Made by a program: the position numbers and the translations under genes
Shown here: one piece after another, positions 22,998-34,719 of the stretch
Position numbering within the stretch: position 1 is the first letter of the stretch
Layout of the letters: each line of letters begins with the position of its first letter
Assembly (NCBI RefSeq): GCF_037126465.1
Contig: NC_088202.1
Location: forward strand, 116,558,623 to 116,622,622
DNA length: 64,000 bases
Origin: Ornithodoros turicata
Lineage: Eukaryota > Arthropoda > Arachnida > Ixodida > Argasidae
Reading direction: 5' to 3'
Notes under the pieces: model-generated
What the model saw: only the letters and a program-made list of their open reading frames with translations
Database searches by the model: none
What the model was told of the DNA's origin: nothing

Positions 22998-23974
22998 TCA
23001 CAATAACGATCGAAGTCCGATGGTGTCCAGAAATGTCAAAAGAGCTTTGAGTGCAGAGCGTTGCTGGGCTGGATTAGGCCAGGGACCAAGCAATTTCAAT
23101 AGGGAGAAGGGGCGAGAGTCCAGCTGACGAAGAGACTCGAAGAGTGTGGTTCGGGAAGGTTGGTAGTGGGAGCAACGAAGAAGAATATGCTCCAGATCCT
23201 CAAGCACACCACAGTGGCAGCAGGTGGGAGGGTCAACTTGTCTCAAGCGGTAACGCCACTGAGCTGTAAAGGCCACATCGAGGCGCATTCGGTTGATTAA
23301 TGCAGCATCTTGACGAGAGGTATTTCGTGGCATGCGGAAAGCGAGCGTTGGATCAACTCTGCTCAACATAGAGGGGGGAAGAATGTCGGTTGTCCATTGG
23401 CGAGAAGCAAGGGGTGTCACTAGTGTCGTCGGAGAATTGAACGGCGGTCTCCTCTCAGCAGAACAATACTGGTCCGTTTCCGATACGAGAGTGCTGCTTC
23501 TGCGGCGCTGTCGGCCTGCTCGTTCCCCACGACACCACAATGGGCTGGAACCCACTGGAGAACTAGCCTGTGGCCTGCTGCGTAGATATTGTGTTAAGCC
23601 ATTAACACATATGTGACTAGGGGTGTGGATGGGCCTCGTATGCCGGAATTTTCAATTGCTTGAAGTGCAGATTTGGAGTCTGTGAAGACTGCCCATTCCC
23701 GCGGTGTAAAATCAGCGATGTGTTTTAGAAGGAAACGGATGGCATAGAGTTCCGCAGCTGTGGAGGAGGTTGGATGTGAGAGGCGTCTTCCGTGCACTAC
23801 GCCTTCGGATGGTATGACGAATGCTGAGGCGGACTTGTTGTTTCGGGATGCGCCATCGGTATATGCTGCCGTAGACGTCGAAAACTTCTTGTCTATCAGA
23901 GCATGAAAACGGGCTCCCAGGACTTTATTGGGGGACCTGATCTCTTCTTTCCAGAAGGTTTGGAAGGCGTACAA
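22998..23974 (-). pseudogene. LINE RNase H domain and C-terminal knuckle (frameshifted)
   Basis: The domain is spread over three frames. AAYTDGASRNNKS (first Asp), STAAELYAIRFLLK (Glu) and VFTDSKSALQAIE (Asp) come from the 23594-23974 frame. WVPAHCGVVGNEQAD (His) lies in another frame near 23510-23560. The 22998-23420 frame gives LPPSMLSRVDPTLAF and a CCHCG...EHILLRC zinc-knuckle-like end. All four catalytic residues can be seen, so loss of function is due to frameshifts near 23600 and 23415, with another near 23950 joining it to the polymerase part. Confidence 0.85.
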
Positions 23975-24479
23975 AAGTGGGCGGTACCGGTAGAGACCAG
24001 GGGGCTTCCGGCGGTATAGTGTCCTTAGTTATGAAGCCAGTGAGAGTCTGGCGTGTCCTCTGCGCTACTCGATAGAAGTCACTTTCAGGGCGGTATCGAA
24101 TTTTCCTGAGGAGCGGGTGGCAGGGAATGTGAGCACGCAACCGGAGGAAGTGCCGAGCCGTATTACGTTCACGGAGAACCTCAATCGGGAGCTCACCAGC
24201 TTCAGCCAGTACTTGCCGTGTTTCAGCCATTCTTGGAACTCCGAGGCATCGACGAAGGCTTCGAGCAAACAGGGACCGAAGTGTATTTAATGAAGTTGTT
24301 GATATCCTGTGCAGAATAGGAAGGCTGTAAAGCACAGTCGCCCTCACCAATGTCGCGTGAACCGCGAGCAGGGAACGCTGATAACAGTCCCATCCTGAGC
24401 CAGAAAGATGTTGAATTGCGGGGAGCCATCGCTGCACTTTAGTTTCAAGGTGTTTATTGTGGCGAGCCGAGCGCAAGTC

Positions 24480-25958
24480 CGAGTCGGTTACCACGCCAAG
24501 GAAGCGGTGGAAGCGTACCGGCTGAAGTTTCTTTATACCAAGCTAAAGAGGGAAATTGGCCATAGCTTTGCGCGTGAAAGGGAGCTCGACACACTTTTTG
24601 GGTGAAAGCTCCATGCCAAAGTGCGTGAGGTACGTATGGATATTATTTAAAGCGAGCTGCAGGCGGCGCTGCATGGCTGGGCGTGATTTTCCTACTGTCC
24701 AAAGGGCGACGTCATCTGCATACACGGAAAACGACACTTTACGAGGAATTACTGATTGTAGGCCTGCCATCACCACGTTAAAGAGTGTCGGGCTGAGAAT
24801 GCTTCCTTGGGGGACTCCTTGTGGAGCAGGATGCTGAGGGCTTTGGCCTTGCGACGTACGGACAGCGACAGTTCGGTCCGTAAGGAAGTCTTGGAGCCAG
24901 ATGAAGAGCCGACCGGATACCCCAAACGAGCGCAAGGCGTGCAGCACACAAATGTGCGAGACGGTATCATATGCGCGCTTAATGTCGAGGAAACCCGATA
25001 GGACGATCCGTCGATGGGCATGAGCATGTGGAACTGTTGAGACTAGGTCGAGAACTGGATCCATGGAGCTTCGGTGGCGACGAAATCCAGCCATTTTGTG
25101 AGGGAACGCACGTTGTTTTTCGAGCCACCAGTCGAGGCGATGCAAAACCATTCTCTCCATCAGTTTCTCCATACAGCTTGTCAGGCTCACAGGGCGGAAG
25201 GAGGATAGTGCATTTGGGGGCTTGCCTGGTTTCAGGATGGGAACAACAAATGCCTCCTTCCATGTATGTGGTAAAAATCCTTGTTGCCAAGACGTATTAT
25301 ACACATGAAGGAGAGCTTGAAGTAACCGCCCATCAAGGTTTCGCAGGGCAGCATAGGTGATTTTATCGGGTCCAGGGGACGAGCTGCTAACGTTCACAAG
25401 CTGCAACGCTGCCTTTAGCTCGATTAGTGTGAAGTCGCGGTCCATAACTTCCGGGGGACGGGGCCAGTCTTGGTGAAGTTCAGCTGTCAAACTGTGGACA
25501 AAACTGGGGTGTAGTGGCGTGGTCGACGCAGCCGCCGGAGTCGTTAGTACCACACAGAAGTCCGTCGCTAGCGTGTTTTCGTCTACAACCTTAACGATAG
25601 CCAAGACCGCGAGAGGATTCTTTTGAGGGGGCGCTTCCTTCAGAGATCGGATTGTCCACCAGATCTTCGTGGCGGGATCAAAGGGTGAAAGGTGGTTGCA
25701 AAACTTACGCCAACGCTTCCTGTCCTCTTTCTTAAGTTCTCGTGTTACTTTAGATTTCATCCGGCGCTATTCCACAATGTCCGTAAGTTGCCCTGTCCGA
25801 CGAGCCGTTCTTTCTGCTCGGCGACGTAATGGTCTAAGGTGGTTAATTGCTGGGGAATGACCGACATGGCCTGTTACCCTTTTAGACATGACCACCGCTT
25901 CCTGAATACCGCGGGTAATTGCTTGAGAGAGAGCCTCTGGGGACATACCAGTGTGCAC
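24480..25958 (-). pseudogene. LINE reverse transcriptase (broken)
   Basis: The frame runs from about 25958 to 23925 with in-frame TAG at 25767-25769 and 24543-24545. Recognisable reverse transcriptase blocks, in order, are PILKPGKPPNALSSFRPVSL, SCMEKLMERMVLHRL, FLDIKRAYDTVSH (catalytic Asp in block A), PQGVPQGSILSPTLFN and SVYADDVALW (the catalytic YADD pair). The 5' part (25770-25958) is the linker between endonuclease and polymerase, seen as an Arg-rich RRRAERTARR segment. In an intact element this enzyme copies the LINE RNA at a nicked target. The catalytic residues are intact; it is killed by the stops, not by active-site change. Confidence 0.9.
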
Positions 25959-26000
25959 AAATGTTCTGAGGCCCGCACGAAAAAGTCTTCAGTTTGTGAA

Positions 26001-29000
26001 AGAAATCAAGAAACCACAGAACAGAAGGTCACTTTCTCTCCCTAAAATATAATCGCAACATCGAGCCATATATGAATGCCTTATGCAATTGAGCTGAACC
26101 CCCCACCCCCACCCCACCTTCTTCCAAGGTACGGCTACCATTCCATAATGTCCCACTTTTATCGATACACCCTGGCACTGAAATGGAGCGGGACAAGCGA
26201 ATGTTTGCCAGCTTCGAATGTTCAGTCGTATCGCAAGGCTAACTATAACCGCAGTCTCTCAAACTTTCACACTCGGATACATACGAGCAACGAAAACGCC
26301 CCAACACTCCCGTAGGCACAAAAAGGAAAGAAGTGTACACACATTTTCGCTCGCCTCCCACAACCATACAAAAACCACAGGCAATTAACAAAGCGCAAAA
26401 AAAGTTCTCGGCAAACAAGAGGGACGCATGTGCCGCAAACTCTAACACATCAGCACATTCGGATCACGTACAGTACGTAATTAGGGGAGGCTGCGCTTCC
26501 CCGAATTATTAATACAAACGAGCCTGCATGTCTCACCTACGAAACGAGCATTTTAGCGAAATTGTGCCAACCTGTAACGGGGAAAAAGGCGGGCATCGAT
26601 GCAACTTCAATTACTCGAACTCGTTGTTTTTCCCTTCAGGTCTCCCAGGCGCGTAATGCATACGCGGCGAGCGAGCCTACCCGCGGCAGCCAGTTCCTTA
26701 GGTGAATCGAAAGAAATTGCATCCATTTGTATGCACAGCATCGCTCGAGACGCGTAGCTGCTACCTCGCCTGCTCACCTAACTTAGCTTTAGCCTTTACT
26801 TCCTTTTCCCCCTCATTCCAGTTTGAGTCGGGTAAGTTTCGTGCCTGAGTTGTTGTTTCGTAAGCGATTCGAGGAGCTCCCTTTTTCAGATGGGGTCGGC
26901 CTACGCGCTCTGCAAGCTGTGCGTATGTGCGTGTACGTGTGTCTGGGGAAGTTCTGCGCTTGAAGTACTGCGGTGAGCAGGTGGTAAAGTGGTTTTGTTC
27001 ATCGACTAATGCGTTCTACGATAGAATAATGGTATTGTCTCGGACTCGCTGTTGGAGGGTGATACGGGTCCAGGGTTAGGAAGCCAGTTGGACGGAGGAT
27101 TGCCATGTATTGTGCATGATGACTGTTTTTGTGAGCATGAGGACAGGATGGGCGGTTGTAGTAGCACGCACAGTGTAATTGTTCACTTTTGTTTCTTGAA
27201 GACGCTTTTTGGCATTCATTTAATACTTGCAGGAATGATGTGTTGCACGGTGCTACACGGTGCTCGAGGACGACAATTGATAGTCGTCAGGTGTACCTAA
27301 CTGAAATCTGAAGGGTCCATGTTTCTGTCTTCTGTTATTCCGACTCTTTCGAACAGCCGCTTTCGAGTTTTCTTATCAATATCTAGTTTATTAGACCGGA
27401 AAAAAAGGGAGGGGGGCGGGACGTATTGGTTACGGAAAGAAAGAAAAAAAAAAGAGAAAGAGAGACATAATTTGAAAAGAACGTGATTGTCGAAGCGTAA
27501 GGGTGCAATGTTTTTTAAACCAACTAACACAGGAAGGTGTCAAGTGTTGGTTCAGGAATATGATGTCATCCACTTCAATAGCGTGTTCGGCTGGTCGTTG
27601 AAGAGTAAGTCGTCGTCTGGACTCGTTGGTAAGGTATACTTCCAGTAAAGGCGCGACCCCGAACACAACACAAAACAGAGAGAGATACAGAGACAGAAGG
27701 ACTATTTCTAGCGCTGGCGCCATTGCTAGAAGTATGGGTTATCGTGTTTTCGAAAAGGTTATCGTAGATGCCGTTTGAGGCCCATGGAGCTCTCCATTGT
27801 CTGAGTGTCGAGATACCGACTACGCGGAGCTTTGCAGTGTTTTATCGGTCATTTCTCATTGTTGGAATACGACGTCTAATAAAGCCAGTCTAGTTCCATA
27901 TTTGCTCTGTTAGCATCATCATCATTATCAAGGCCAGTCTAGCTGTTGATGGTGAATTAATACTCCAACCAGTTTCTTACTTCACTGACGTTTGTGTGTG
28001 TAATGGAATTAAGCTTAGACACCTCACCCTTCTTACTGTATCAGAACCGAGCAGGACTCTCGAATTCGCGGAAGCTTCTAAACTAATGGTAGAAGAGCAA
28101 GGGTGCAGGCGAGCTGGTACATTGTAAAACGTGTCTCTGGTTTTATCGTCTTCTAAACTAGATGTGTACAGTATCTGTTTTCTTCGTGGGTGGGAGGGAA
28201 GAATGTTCAGGTCCCCCTTCAAATCTGCGTACTTACGTGAGGAGGGGGCAGAAGTCCTCCTGCTCTCCTGTTAACGCGGTTTACCTTACTGGTCCTATCG
28301 ACTGTCTCTGCATTTTGTTTTGGTAACCTGAAATAGCGTACCGTAGCATATGCACCAACTCAGTGCAGTATCCGCGGAGCTCCGCGATACATTACGTTAC
28401 ACGGCCACTCGTATGTCCGTGGAATGTCGCTAAGAGTAATGGCTTTCTCTTACGGAGATTGCAATCTCCGTAAGCGGATGATCCATGGAAATCCCCAGGA
28501 CATTGTGTTCTGTCTGTGTTCTACCACTGAACTTAGTGTCAAAATCATTATCACCACCTCCACCTGGAGTTAAAGAAGTCATGGCTGCTTCCACAAGCGA
28601 CTTCTGCTAATTAGCAACAGGACCATATAACCGTTCCGTACAATGTAAAAGATAAACTTTTCTGTCAAGTTTGGTTTGATGAAATACTATGGAGAGGCAG
28701 CCTAACACCACGTTGAACCAGCTACTCCAGGGGCTGAAGATGAACGAACACCGCAACTTTTACAACGGGGAATGCTTTTCGAGGGTCTTGATTAATGATA
28801 CAAGAAGGTGGAACGCACCTTCTCTATAGACGAATGGCCTGAGCCCTTCTTAATGTTGAGATGTCTATTGTTGGATCTCCACGATACACTATGGAGAACT
28901 CAGGGCTACTGGCGCTACAAAGCGCTGGAAGTAGGTAATTTGTGTGGAACTCCACAAAGGGAAAAGTCTCGTCTGGAGAGATCGCTCCGCAATCATATTC

Positions 29001-29109
29001 AGAAACCCCCGACCAAGGACAACATGCAACCGGAACGGGTGAAAGTGTGTCCAGCGGCGTTCGGAAGAGATTCGCTATGCGCGTTGAGGGTCTATGTCGA
29101 CGAGCGGTA
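26001..29109. other. Non-coding stretch
   Basis: No gene recognised. A perfect 26-bp palindrome (CTTACGGAGATTG plus its complement) is at 28449-28474, near a GCGGAGCTCCGC palindrome at about 28374. At 26800-26840 a pyrimidine tract with CAG and a GTAAGT lie close together and could bound a small non-coding exon, but nothing supports it. The frame 28808-29116 has no recognisable domain. Confidence 0.4.
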
Positions 29110-29116
29110 CATCTAG

Positions 29117-29947
29117 CATACTTGTAGATATCTTGAGTACGTACTCAAAATACAGCATTTTAAGTACTTTTCCCGATATTTTGGTACTCTACTCAATACT
29201 TTTTGCGACAAGTATGTTTAAAGTATTTAAAATTATTTTTTCAGTATTTGCTACTCAGTACTCAAAATACTTTCCTTGCGCATCTGTCATTTATCCTCCT
29301 GTACAATAGGCTGGTCCCAAGCTTGGCCTTTCTTGTCAATACACCGACCCCTTCGTCAGGAGACGGTTCCTATTCATATTGCCAGGTGAATCCCCAGGGG
29401 ATTAGGTACAAGAGAATCCCGGCATTTATTTCCTTGGTCGCCGAAGCAATAAACACGCGCCAGAAGCTGAAAGACCCGAGCTGACATACAGGAGGGATCA
29501 CGAAGTTTTGGGTCAGAACATATCACGAAACCGCAGAGCCCTGGACCGGTAATCCAGAAGATGTGGGTTCGAGTCCTACATCTGGCTAACCTTTTCAGTG
29601 ACTCCCATCTTTCATCGTTAATATCACGGAAGTTTACTTGAGTTCACCAAAGTTCACAGAACATTACTTGACACTGAGACCTTGCAAATAAAAGATATTG
29701 CTTAAGTATGGCGGATGAAGTTTTTTTTTGTTTCATTTTTATGGACACGTTCAGAATACGCGTTTCACTTAATGCTAATACGCACTAAAGTACTTTAAAT
29801 AGTATCTTAAATACTTCTTAGAGTATTTAGTACTCAACACAAATTACTTTCAGTATTGAGTATTTTGTACTCCATTTTGAATGCTTTTACGCGGAGTATT
29901 TAGTATCTTATTTTAAATATTTTTGCGCAGTATTTTCTACATGTCTG
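29117..29947. mobile_element. hAT-type element with AGTATTT/AGTACT arrays and nested SINE
   Basis: The ends are CATACTTGTAGA (left) and, as the reverse complement of the right end, CAGACATGTAGA (10 of 12 identical). CATCTAGC and CATCTAGG flank them (29110-29117, 29948-29955); the shared base makes the start ambiguous by one. Both ends (29125-29280 and 29775-29945) are arrays of AAATACT/AGTATTT and AGTACT motifs. A SINE family B fragment sits in the middle (29530-29625), so the element is older than that insertion. No transposase frame remains. Confidence 0.78.
29530..29625 (+). mobile_element. SINE family B fragment (copy 2), nested
   Basis: It carries CCCTGGACCGGTAATCCAG, then the B box GTGGGTTCGAGTCC and the family junction CTTTTCAGTGACTCCC. 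The A-box half and the tail are missing. It lies inside the 29117-29947 element. Confidence 0.7.
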
Positions 29948-30044
29948 CATCTAGGCTAATGGGTTTTTACTCGGTATGGAAGTATGCTCCCTGCATGAAC
30001 CTGCGTTGGCGGACTCCAACCGCTGGTAGGTCAGCTGCTTCGTT

Positions 30045-30217
30045 CTTGCAGGAGACTACATGACCCATAAGGTATGGTGGCTAGATGAATACTGTCTGGT
30101 GTGAGGAGCGCCCACAGCCTCCTACCCGACGGAGCGGGACTCTTGCGGAAGACGGCCACCAGGCGCGCTGCTCCACGGATGTATGCTAGTTTCTGGACGC
30201 TCTGGCTAGTCCCCGGG
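30045..30217 (-). repeat. Dispersed repeat with LTPDSIHLATI frame (copy 1)
   Basis: On the minus strand it reads GCATACATCCGTGG, a GC-rich block and CTCCTCACACCAGACAGTAT, giving an open frame with LTPDSIHLATI. A plus-strand homologue lies at 32519-32632. Shared translation at synonymous positions hints at a coding origin, but the family is not recognised. Confidence 0.55.
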
Positions 30218-30558
30218 CGGAATTCTTTCGTCCGTGACATATCAGAGGGTGGTATAGCGACGGTGTCGCATCTTTGAAGTGTTTTATTTTACTTTATGGT
30301 GGGCTGTGCACTGTTTCTGTGGAATGGTGAACCTTTAGCAGACGTCTGACGCCCCTGTGAAGCAAAAGCAGCGTGCAAAAACGAACAGAGCGCAGACCAT
30401 CTGTCGTCGTACATGAACGAATTCAACAGGGGGCCTACGATACTGTTCAGAAACACTCTTCAAGCTTGTCTCCAAACTTGAAGATACCTTCACAATGTTG
30501 TTCTCATGTCATAAAGGGCATGCAGACAGCCTACTAGAAGTCATGGCATGTGATAGGG

Positions 30559-31629
30559 CAGTGACGGGCAGTACTTGATGTATACCAAGTACTCAAGTAG
30601 TACTTTGTACATTTCTGTGTACTTGTACTTTACTTTAAGTACATTTTAAACCGTGTACATTGTACCGTACTTAAAGTACTTTTTTCCAAGTACTTTCCCA
30701 TCAAGTACTTAAGTACAAAAAACTTGGGCTCCAGACAAAAAGTCACAAAAGAGTATCAAAAATGCTCATCAAATGCCTATCAGTGCTTTTAGTGGGATGC
30801 AGTACTAAGAGTCCCAGTCTGACATTTTACCACAAGTGATTTTTATGCTCTCTTAAAAGCATATTTGTTGAAGCAAATTTATTGTTGAGAGGCTTGGAAC
30901 GTTGAAAAAGTATCAACACTTCTATGACTATGTAAAACGAATGGAATGCACAGACATCCACACATTATTACACTGCAACCGGCCGCACAGTGACTTGGTC
31001 AATTGTCGTTTCAGTTCTTCCAATGCAGGGTTCTATGCTTTTTTATATTGTTTCCTTCATTGGCAATTAATAATCATTTTATATCACAATGTGTGATCGC
31101 ATTACACGATGAACACTCTGAAAGACACACATGCTTTCATTTTTGACATTTTACGTTTTGTTTTAATTGGTCACGTGGATTACATTGCTGCAGATCACAG
31201 TCGTATAAAAATTATGGCTTACATTGTGCTTCATCCTTTTTTACTTTCTTCATATCAATCTTCAGGCACAATCACAGCCCAGATGACCCATTACCGCTTA
31301 CATGTAGCTGCAAATTATGTCATCTGATTAAGTTCATATTCACGCGTTAGCACTTAACCTACGACTTTATGGCTTTAGAGCATTTGTCAAAAATGCTCGC
31401 TACAGTTTTGCCAAACAAACAAGACACATATACTAAACAGTGAAATGCAATGCGATACAAATTAAATTAAATGTACTTGAAGAATACTTGAAGTACTTTG
31501 CCTAGTATTTTGTACTTTACTTGAACTACATTTGGAATTGGGTACTTGTACTGTACTTCAAGTATTAATGACGCCAGGTACTTTGTACTTTACTTTAAGT
31601 ATAATTTTGAGGTACTTTTCCCATTACTG
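30559..31629. mobile_element. hAT-type element with AAGTACTT arrays
   Basis: The left end is CAGTGACGGGCAGTACTTG; the right end, reverse complemented, is CAGTAATGGGAAAAGTACC. Arrays of AAGTACTT, GTACTTTAC and GTACATTT fill about 160 bp at each end. The 8-bp flanks match at only 6 of 8 positions if offset by one (GATAGGGC, GCTAGGCG), so the duplication is decayed or uncertain. The 700-bp middle has no transposase. CAGTGATGGG-like ends are typical of one hAT group. Confidence 0.65.
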
Positions 31630-31906
31630 GCTAGGCGAAGGCTTGAGAATGAATGTTGGCTGTCAAACCCATAGTGAATATCTCATTATGAACATTGTAA
31701 AATTCTATGCTGTGATGAGAATGCACTTCCCCGTAAAGGGCATTAACCGTTCTTGCGCAGAGCGGAGCAAAAAGCAGAAACCTTCAAAGGAGGCGCGTCT
31801 CCAGTAAATACACTTATGTGAGCATTCAGACTCGTGCACAGATGTTCTTTGTTTTCATTGTGTGCATATGTATGTACATATATATCATGATGAGGGGATG
31901 AAACAG

Positions 31907-32057
31907 CCCAAGCAGCAAAATGCACTGAAAGTCGAGTGCAATAGGGGTGGACGGGTAGATGAAAGGCCTTGAACAGATTCATGAAACTAGAACATTGATA
32001 AGACACATACCGTCCACCCCTAATGCACTCGACTTCCAGAACATTGTGCTGCTTGGG
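31907..32057. repeat. Hairpin MITE, about 48-bp arms
   Basis: CCCAAGCAGCAAAATGCACT at the left and its diverged complement at the right (ending GCTTGGG at 32057) pair over about 48 bp. The inner parts share GTCGAGTGCA and GGGGTGGACGG. The loop is about 50 bp. Confidence 0.75.
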
Positions 32058-32518
32058 AGGTTGTTGCTATTGCTGTGTATAATAAATCTTGTTTTTGGCA
32101 TTGCCAGGTTGAAATTTGGACATGATCGTGTCTTCATTGACTGATAGGAAACTTTATGCATCGAGGAACAAAAAGAAAGATTAACCGGCCTTGTTGCTGT
32201 GACATTAAAAAATAAAAAGGTACTAAAAGTAAGAATGAATAAAGAAAACACCTGATAAAAGAGATACAAAAGTTGAAAAGGATGATTGCTATCAGCTTTG
32301 TCACGTCCAAGCTACGCATGGGACCTACAAAGCTGAGTACCTGTTCCTTTGCATGCTTGAATAAGAGATCTTCAATGTGTTTTAAGCTATGACCATTACT
32401 ATTTTGTTTTCCATTGATATCTACCCCTCACCGTTCCATTCCTCCGCAAAACTTCTCGGCCACACGGGCGAAAACGGCCCGTTCAGCAGACGCGCTTCGG
32501 GAGCGCTCGGGAGAATCT

Positions 32519-32632
32519 TCGCATACATCCGTGTTGGCGCGCCACCGGACGGCGTCTTCCGCGAACGGGCCGCCTCGGCTGCGGCGCCCCTCACACCAGA
32601 CAATATTCATCTAGCCACCATACATAAGGCTT
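32519..32632 (+). repeat. Dispersed repeat with LTPDNIHLATI frame (copy 2)
   Basis: This is the homologue of 30045-30217 in the opposite orientation, about 2.3 kb away. It is part of a 144-codon open frame (32389-32823), but only the repeated section is conserved. Its upstream and downstream parts have no recognisable domain. Confidence 0.55.
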
Positions 32633-33514
32633 TCATTTCAAATGGACCATTTCCATATCCGCGTCGCCCCTGGCGGCCGAATGTGGAACATCGTATCTTT
32701 GGAGACGCTTGGGACGCTTTCCGGACTGGCACGTTGCGTGGGAAAGTAGCAAGAGAAGATTCTCAGAAGAATTCGGAAAGAGTGAAAGCGCATTGTACTG
32801 ATTATCAGTACAAAGCGCTGTGAAATGTCGACCTCAAGCGTCAGTGTAACCTTGAAACGGATTATCTCCCCCAATGAATATGGCACTTGCCCGCAGGTGG
32901 CTGCGCATGCGCATACGCTTACCCGGAAAAGGTCCATTCCCATATACATATTTTTCTATGCACATTCGACGATCGTAACGTCGTGCTCTTTCGGAACACT
33001 GGAAACATGCAGTGGTTGGTTGGTTGGTTGGTTGGTGTAAAAAAAGAAAAATATGGAGATGTTGGCCGAACTCTACATTGGGCCGGCATTGCTACGTTAT
33101 CAAGCTTCGTGCACGTGGATGCAGCTATTCGCAATCCAAATGTCTTGAACTGCTGTGCGGTCTGCGCCCAAAGCTGTTACGAACCGAAATTTGGACCAGG
33201 GTATACGATCTGCAAACCAATCATTTTTAGTTCCCAAAGCCCATTACTGTACCTTATGCGTTGTTCGTGGAACATAGTCTGCGTACAAAGCACGGAACTC
33301 GCGGTAAATGTCGCCGGAAAGAAGTCTGCTTAATGCTACGAAGACGAACAATACGAGAATGACGAATTGTATAGTCAAATCTAGCACGTTTCTTGCATGT
33401 ATTAGTCGCGCCTGATGCTGACGAACAGGAACCGTGCTTTTGCATGAAAGGCTTAGGGCACCCCACAGTGCACGTCGCCCATATATAACCCTTATCATAT
33501 TTATTTTAATGCAG

Positions 33515-33797
33515 ATCTGGCAAGCACGTCCCTTAAACGCACGTCAGAGCGATACTGTCAAGCCAAGATACGCACAGTACAGCAGGGACGACAGTGGGAC
33601 GCCGTCCGAATGCACAAGTAAGGACGTAGCGCGGAATATCGAAATGGTTTCCTTTGTTCCACGTTGTCAAACAGTGACCAATGATCTCCTGAAACATGCG
33701 TACAACGTGACGGATGTTCTGAGAACCTGGATTTCCTTGCAGTAGGCAAGAAATGTTATCCCGCTGTTAAATATTTACAACCGTGCCCTGAATAAAT
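33515..33797 (+). CDS. Unrecognised possible terminal exon
   Basis: A pyrimidine-rich TTTATTTTAATGCAG precedes 33515. The following frame is open for 76 codons to a TAG at about 33743 and has a balanced composition with two Cys (TPSECTSKDV, VPRCQTVTNDLLKHAYNVTD). An AATAAA lies at about 33792. Together these would fit a last exon with its 3' end, for example of a small secreted protein. No family is recognised and no upstream exon was identified, so chance remains quite possible. Confidence 0.3.
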
Positions 33798-34020
33798 ATA
33801 CTTGTCTCTAACAATGAAAACTTAACAACTCTCATGTGTCTTGCGGCTGATACGAAACTGAGTAGCATGGAATTTTTATGCAGTGTACGAAAAAGGGAGG
33901 CGAACTGAGTTTCTCTTTTGGTCTTTTAATTGCGCCTGGAACACGGATGGAATGGTAAATATTATGCACAAACAGCGATGTCGTAAGGAATGCTGAACAC
34001 ATTCCTCTTAGGCTGTCACT

Positions 34021-34719
34021 CAGACTTCCACGTAACGCATTATAAGTAATTGCGTGACTAGTAATCAGTTACTTTCTCGAGTAATTGTGCAAGTAATCGA
34101 TTAGTTTTCCGAGCAAGTAATTTTCCAAGTAATATGATTACAATTTTGAGTTATCGGTTAGAAGTAATCGATTACTTTTCGACTAAGCTTTATTCATATA
34201 CGAAACCAACCCACAGGCTCTATCACAGCCTTTCCTATCTGCTTTGCTTTCCACAGCCATAAGTGGAGGTCATTGTAATAGTATTCCGCACATGCATTTT
34301 GAGTTTCTGGGGGTGAATCGCCCACCCCATCACCATCCAATGTATGTGTGTGTGTGTGTTCTGGGGATACCTTAATCCCTTCGGACCGCAGTCTGCTGTA
34401 TATACAGTAGGTCAAGCTTTGGACATAATGAGTCACCTGGAATTTCCAAGTTAGAATGTAGCGCGGCTGAGCGCTTCTATTGTGAAGACATCAAAGGTAG
34501 ACGCCTTGGTAGGAGATCCACAGAGAGGTCGTTCAGAACACTGAGTCGGTAATTGCCATTGTTATCGAAAGGAACGGCCAAAGGAACACATTACTTTTTT
34601 AGCCGTTACTTTATTACAATTCTAGCAGAGTAATTTGTAACCGTAAAAAAATACTTTTTGTCACCAGAGTAATAGTAACGGTAATCAATTACATTTCTCG
34701 AGTAACATATACAAGTCTG
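34021..34719. mobile_element. hAT-type element with AGTAATCGATTAC arrays
   Basis: Both ends start CAGACTT (left CAGACTTCCACGTAAC; right, reverse complemented, CAGACTTGTATATGTTAC). They are flanked by CTGTCACT (34013-34020) and CTGCCACT (34720-34727), 7 of 8 matching. The end arrays (34031-34185, 34585-34700) consist of GTAAT/ATTAC motifs with spacer variants such as AGTAATCGATTAC. The motif is related to that of the 15302 element, but the ends differ, so this is a sister family. The interior is non-coding with a (TG)n run near 34346. Confidence 0.82.

Larger units (their letters stand above)
22889..26000 (-). mobile_element. I-type LINE, 5'-truncated and inactive
   Basis: This is a single minus-strand LINE copy. 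From high to low coordinates it carries a reverse transcriptase, a tether, an RNase H domain and a C-terminal Cys/His knuckle, then a 3' UTR with AATAAA and a (GTT)n tail at 22889-22910. The reverse transcriptase plus RNase H order and the YADD motif place it in the I superfamily. No apurinic-type endonuclease domain is present, so the 5' end is lost near 26000. At least two in-frame stops and three frameshifts inactivate it. A second, more truncated copy of the same family lies on the plus strand at 49085-50165. Confidence 0.88.

Noticed and set aside
24556..25360. Plus-strand frames of 85-110 codons
   Set aside because: All are antisense shadows of the LINE reverse transcriptase.
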